A stretch of DNA of 57,826 bases from assembly GCA_021201335.1 (NCBI GenBank), contig JAJQFD010000026.1, forward strand, positions 1 through 57,826, written 5' to 3'. This document shows, one piece after another, positions 54,506 through 57,826 of this stretch. A program made the position numbers and the translations under genes. The notes under the pieces were generated by a model that was not told where the DNA came from, made no database searches, and was given only the letters and a program-made list of their open reading frames with translations. The first letter of the stretch is position 1, and each line of letters starts with the position of its first letter. This DNA is from Bacteroides sp. (GTDB lineage Bacteria > Bacteroidota > Bacteroidia > Bacteroidales > Bacteroidaceae).

Positions 54506-54528
54506 TTCTTCTTACTGTTTTTAATTGA

Positions 54529-54846
54529 TTAAGCTAATACTTCTGTAATTGTTAATTCTGTAAACTGCTGACGGTGTCCGTTGCGTTTTCTGTAACCTTT
54601 TCTTCTTTTCTTGTGGAAAACGATTACTTTATCACCTTTTACCAAAGCAGTTTCTACTTTGCAAACTACTTTAGCTCCTTCAATAGTAGGGACACCTACG
54701 GTAATTGCACCTTCATTGTCTATTAAAAGAACTTTGTCAAACTCTACAGTTGCGCCGTTTTCAGCACCTTGTACGTGGTGAACGAACAACTTCTTGCCAG
54801 CTTCAGCTTTAAATTGCTGACCATTAATTTCTACAATTGCATACAT
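54529..54846 (-). CDS. rplU: 50S ribosomal protein L21
   Basis: 105 residues, start [20 protein letters not shown], with [20 protein letters not shown] at the C-terminus. Binds 23S rRNA. First gene of the operon, with the promoter at 54936-54967 and a leader of about 80 nt. Confidence 0.98.
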   Translation of the reverse strand: MYAIVEINGQQFKAEAGKKLFVHHVQGAENGATVEFDKVLLIDNEGAITVGVPTIEGAKVVCKVETALVKGDKVIVFHKKRRKGYRKRNGHRQQFTELTITEVLA

Positions 54847-54935
54847 CTGTTATTTATTATACAGGTTTCTCCGTCGGGTGGTCTTTAAATTGTATCAAAG
54901 ATCACTTGGTGAACCCGGTGCGGAATAATCGGGCA

Positions 54936-54967
54936 CAAAATTAGAAGTTTTATTTGGTTTTGGCAAA
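54936..54967 (-). promoter_or_regulatory. rplU promoter
   Basis: Minus strand: TTTG (54967-54964), 20 nt, TAATTTTG (54943-54936), a full Bacteroidetes consensus. Confidence 0.75.
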
Positions 54968-55023
54968 TGTTTTTTGGTTTTTCTTGCTGGGAGATAGTTA
55001 ATTATACGAATTATCTACCTCTC

Positions 55024-57627
55024 TTAATATCCAGGGTTTTGTGTCATGTATGGAGCCAATACAATTTCCATAAAAGGGAGAGGCAAAAGGAGGCGAAAAG
55101 ATTGCTTGATGTTTAAAACTGATTCCGTTAAATTGTTTCTTTTTAAAAAAGCATAATAAGTACCACTTCCTTTCAATTGATTTTGCCAGGTTTCTTTCAA
55201 AGTTTGCATGTAATTATCTTTTGTAACTTGCCAGGGTAATCCTTTTGCTGATACTACATTTTGCAAATGGAGTATTGCTTGCATAGACATTCCCAAACGA
55301 TATTCACATTCTGAAAGACTGAGTAATATTTCTGTGTAAGATATTCCTTGTAAAACTTCGTTCTTTTCAATTGTCTGCGTGAAAATATCAGGATTATTAG
55401 TATTTACTTTATAGCTATAGATTAACTCATCACTATTTGAAAATAGAGGGCGTGAAGAAGTTAAAGTATATTTTCCACTTTGAACTATTTTTTCAAAGAA
55501 ATTCTTGGCTTTCTGATAGTCCTCACTCTGTAAATATATTCGACCTAATAATGCCTTTGGGACGTCACTGGATGGGAAAATCATGGTTGAAGTATTTGTA
55601 TGAGATTTTATTTTTTCAGTACTTAAGTACTCTGTACAAGAAATTAAATCTTTAGTCAATTGAGTGAAAAGTTCTTTTTCATTCAATTGTTTTGGATAAT
55701 TTCCTATTCCCCAGCCATATATTCTTTCAAGATAAGGAATATTTCCCCATATAATGGACATCTCGTAGTAGATCATTGCCTGAAGATTGCGTAAAGGCAT
55801 TATTATTCTTTGATCATTTTCACTTCCTTCTTGCTCTATCAGTTTTAAGGCATTGATGGCCTCATAGCAATATTGATATGACTTTTCCAAATGATAAGAA
55901 TTAGCAGTTAATGTATGGTTGTAATAAGAACTCCAATTAAGATCATTAGCTTCCCAGCATTGTGAGTAATACCCCTCCATGGTACGCATATATCCTATCG
56001 CACGTTGCATAAGGTTAAGGACATCATTTATTGTTTTCTCACCTTTGGCAGTTACTTCGATAATTGGAAATTTTGATTTGTCAGGTTCTTGCATGATAAT
56101 AAGTCTGCCTGGTCTGTTTCTGTATTTTCCATAAACAGTAAGCTTTGTAGGTAGAATCTTACTATAGGAGGTGGCAGCAATTTCGAGTTCCAAAATCTGA
56201 TCGTTTTTTATATTTTTGTTTTTTAAAGCGACTTCACCTTCCTCACTATAAACAAAAATATCGGATAATATATCAGGATTAACTTCTGCGTACTCAGGGA
56301 TTTCGTCTTCTGGATTTACTTCCCATTTCTCAAAGCTTACTGGCACATCAGCTACAATTTTCACGTTATAAATTCCACCAGATGTGGGAACCCAAAGAGT
56401 ATCTTTCTCAAAAGAAACGATTGTTTTACCAATTCCTTTTTGTAATATAATTAAGGTATCAGATAAATTATTTGCTTTATTTCCAATCAATATTAATCCT
56501 TTCCGTCCCGCTAAAGCCTCATTGGGTGCTACATTAAATTCCAGTTTTTGCACCTCCAGTCCACGGGTTTTTATTTTCTGAGATATCCATGAACATGTAT
56601 CAGGTATTTCAATAATTATGTCAACATTGGCGCTAACTTCTGCTTTAAAGGTATTTTCTTCCCGGGATAGTTCAAACTTTTTAGTAGAAATGATAATTGC
56701 ATTCTTTTGGGCTTGAGTAATGCGTAAAGTATCTGAAGTCGCTGTATTATTTTTATCATAAAAGATAATTTCAGCTTTTCGGGCGTCATAATCTTCATTT
56801 CCTTTAATAGCGAAATATACAGTATGACTTGACATTCCACGAGGAGTAATTTCTTCTTTTATCCAATCTACCTGGGGCATTTTTATTCCATAATCGAAAT
56901 TACTTTTCAAATCAATTTGAATGGATTGAGCCTGATCACTGATGTTCTTTTCGTTTTCATTTAAAAGAATAATTCCACCCCCTGATTGATATATTTTCAC
57001 GTACTCAGAAATATTTCCTTCAGTGTCGGTTATAATAATTTCCCCTTCTCTTTTCTCATATTCTTCGTTCTTTTCGATTTTGAATTTAAGAGTATTAGTT
57101 GTTAAACCTCGTGTATTCTTTTCTTCTTTAATCCAATTCTCATCGCTCGAAGAGATGGTAACCTGATAGGATATATTTGCTTTTACTTCAACCAAAATAG
57201 TCTCACTTTCTTGTCCTACTTCATATCGGTTTGATGTTAGGAGAATTGCATTTTTTTGCTTTTGATTGATCATGATTGTTTTTTTAATATCCCCAGCCTC
57301 AATAGTAAGCGCTACTCCACGATCTTCATATCCTTCATTTTCTTCAACTTCAACTTTGACTTCAATTTTCCCAGGTTTTCCAGAGGTAGGATATACATTA
57401 TACCAGCGGGAACCATTCCGGGTTTCAGCGGTAGTAATCTTCCAATCTTTATTAGTGGAAAAAGTTATAGTTTTACTCTTTTCGGTAGCAGTAAAATGAA
57501 TTCCTTCGGTGAAAATCATATTATTGTTAGGATCAGGATCAATGGATGTTATTTCTTTGTCATCACTACATGATATAGATAAAAGAGTTAAGCCTACCCC
57601 TAATAAATAATACTTGAATGTTTTCAT
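55024..57627 (-). CDS. Fusion lipoprotein: five BACON-like domains plus SusD/RagB-like domain
   Basis: 867 residues. Lipobox LLSISC (Cys about 20). Four clear BACON domains (about 35-125, 126-217, 218-308, 309-398), each ending in a strand with I-x-Q (MINQKQ, KIYQSG, RITQAQ, ILQKG) and most carrying the TRG or PRG segment. A fifth, diverged BACON-like domain follows (about 399-520), then a SusD-like C-terminal part (about 535-867) with helical repeats (LEKSYQYCYEAINALKLIEQ, LLGRIYLQSEDYQKAKNFF) and the hallmark ending LLLPLPFMEIVLAPYMTQNP. Typical SusD proteins are about 500-600 residues without BACON domains. No susC-like gene is in the window. Upstream 57628-57826 has no gene seen. Confidence 0.85.
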   Translation of the reverse strand: MKTFKYYLLGVGLTLLSISCSDDKEITSIDPDPNNNMIFTEGIHFTATEKSKTITFSTNKDWKITTAETRNGSRWYNVYPTSGKPGKIEVKVEVEENEGYEDRGVALTIEAGDIKKTIMINQKQKNAILLTSNRYEVGQESETILVEVKANISYQVTISSSDENWIKEEKNTRGLTTNTLKFKIEKNEEYEKREGEIIITDTEGNISEYVKIYQSGGGIILLNENEKNISDQAQSIQIDLKSNFDYGIKMPQVDWIKEEITPRGMSSHTVYFAIKGNEDYDARKAEIIFYDKNNTATSDTLRITQAQKNAIIISTKKFELSREENTFKAEVSANVDIIIEIPDTCSWISQKIKTRGLEVQKLEFNVAPNEALAGRKGLILIGNKANNLSDTLIILQKGIGKTIVSFEKDTLWVPTSGGIYNVKIVADVPVSFEKWEVNPEDEIPEYAEVNPDILSDIFVYSEEGEVALKNKNIKNDQILELEIAATSYSKILPTKLTVYGKYRNRPGRLIIMQEPDKSKFPIIEVTAKGEKTINDVLNLMQRAIGYMRTMEGYYSQCWEANDLNWSSYYNHTLTANSYHLEKSYQYCYEAINALKLIEQEGSENDQRIIMPLRNLQAMIYYEMSIIWGNIPYLERIYGWGIGNYPKQLNEKELFTQLTKDLISCTEYLSTEKIKSHTNTSTMIFPSSDVPKALLGRIYLQSEDYQKAKNFFEKIVQSGKYTLTSSRPLFSNSDELIYSYKVNTNNPDIFTQTIEKNEVLQGISYTEILLSLSECEYRLGMSMQAILHLQNVVSAKGLPWQVTKDNYMQTLKETWQNQLKGSGTYYAFLKRNNLTESVLNIKQSFRLLLPLPFMEIVLAPYMTQNPGY

Positions 57628-57826
57628 AACTTAGTTTTGAGATTAATTTGTCAAAAGTAAGAATTTATAATAAAAAATGCAATCTATATAATTTTATTAT
57701 CAAGAGAAGTATATAAATAAACAGAGTAGATTTTTATGAAAATATTAACCCGTAGTGCATTAGTATAATTGGAAAAGAAGTTGTTCATTATCAAATAAAT
57801 GATTATATTTAAGAGACTACCAATCA

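Noticed and set aside
1..57826. CRISPR arrays, tRNA and rRNA genes.
   Set aside because: None found by eye; the repeats present have neither regular spacers nor RNA gene structure.

Overview
The window reads as a Bacteroidales chromosome, probably Parabacteroides or a close relative (the genus is an inference). Support comes from UpxY/UpxZ capsule regulators, a SusD-like protein with BACON domains, many lipobox signal peptides (type II), DUF4248/DUF4270/DUF4838/DUF5723/DUF6377 families, a fused NfnAB-type oxidoreductase, and promoters of the Bacteroidetes form TTTG-N18-20-TAnnTTTG rather than TTGACA/TATAAT. No tRNA, rRNA or CRISPR array was seen.

Layout. 0-5.7 kb: a small stefin/cystatin-like protein, a membrane-anchored AraC regulator, guaA, and a DUF5723 gene broken by two poly-A frameshifts, with copies of a roughly 110-nt palindromic intergenic repeat. 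5.7-11.4 kb: a phage/satellite-flavoured module (amidase, small coiled-coil protein, HU-like protein, DUF4248, primase-helicase of the VapE/VirE type, small frameshifted protein). It carries inverted repeats, a cluster of CTATTTG/CAAATAG sites and a 143-bp nested inverted repeat. 11.7-24.3 kb: a capsular polysaccharide operon (promoter, leader, upxY, upxZ, WecA-like transferase, wzx, Fe-S protein, pyruvyl transferase, wecB, wzy, two glycosyltransferases, rfbA, rfbC). Its middle is clearly more A+T-rich than the flanks, as expected for a horizontally exchanged capsule core.

24.4-39.8 kb is mostly housekeeping: Crp/Fnr regulator, MarC, rhomboid protease, a glycogen operon (debranching enzyme, glycosyltransferase, GH57), DUF4270 lipoprotein with a GT5-domain protein, panC-panD, the fused Nfn-type enzyme, and a DUF6377 sensor-like protein. 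39.8-45.1 kb is an A+T-rich accessory patch: two remnants of the same IS5-like element, sharing one premature stop, flank a lipoprotein and a putative secreted zinc metalloprotease; small secreted proteins follow, two of them frameshifted. 45.1-57.8 kb: GNAT acetyltransferase, serS, DUF2809, a GH20 hexosaminidase, a DUF4838 protein, an LRR lipoprotein, rplU-rpmA, and a five-BACON/SusD fusion lipoprotein.

How it fits together. UpxY is expected to antiterminate the capsule transcript and UpxZ to silence competing capsule loci. The capsule genes supply an undecaprenyl-phosphate primer, UDP-ManNAc (WecB) and part of the dTDP-rhamnose pathway (RfbA and RfbC only; RfbB and RfbD must lie elsewhere). 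The most under-explained part is the 5.7-11.6 kb module beside the capsule promoter. A second theme is a set of five single-base frameshifts, four of them in runs of exactly seven A; these could be sequence errors, slippage or phase variation.
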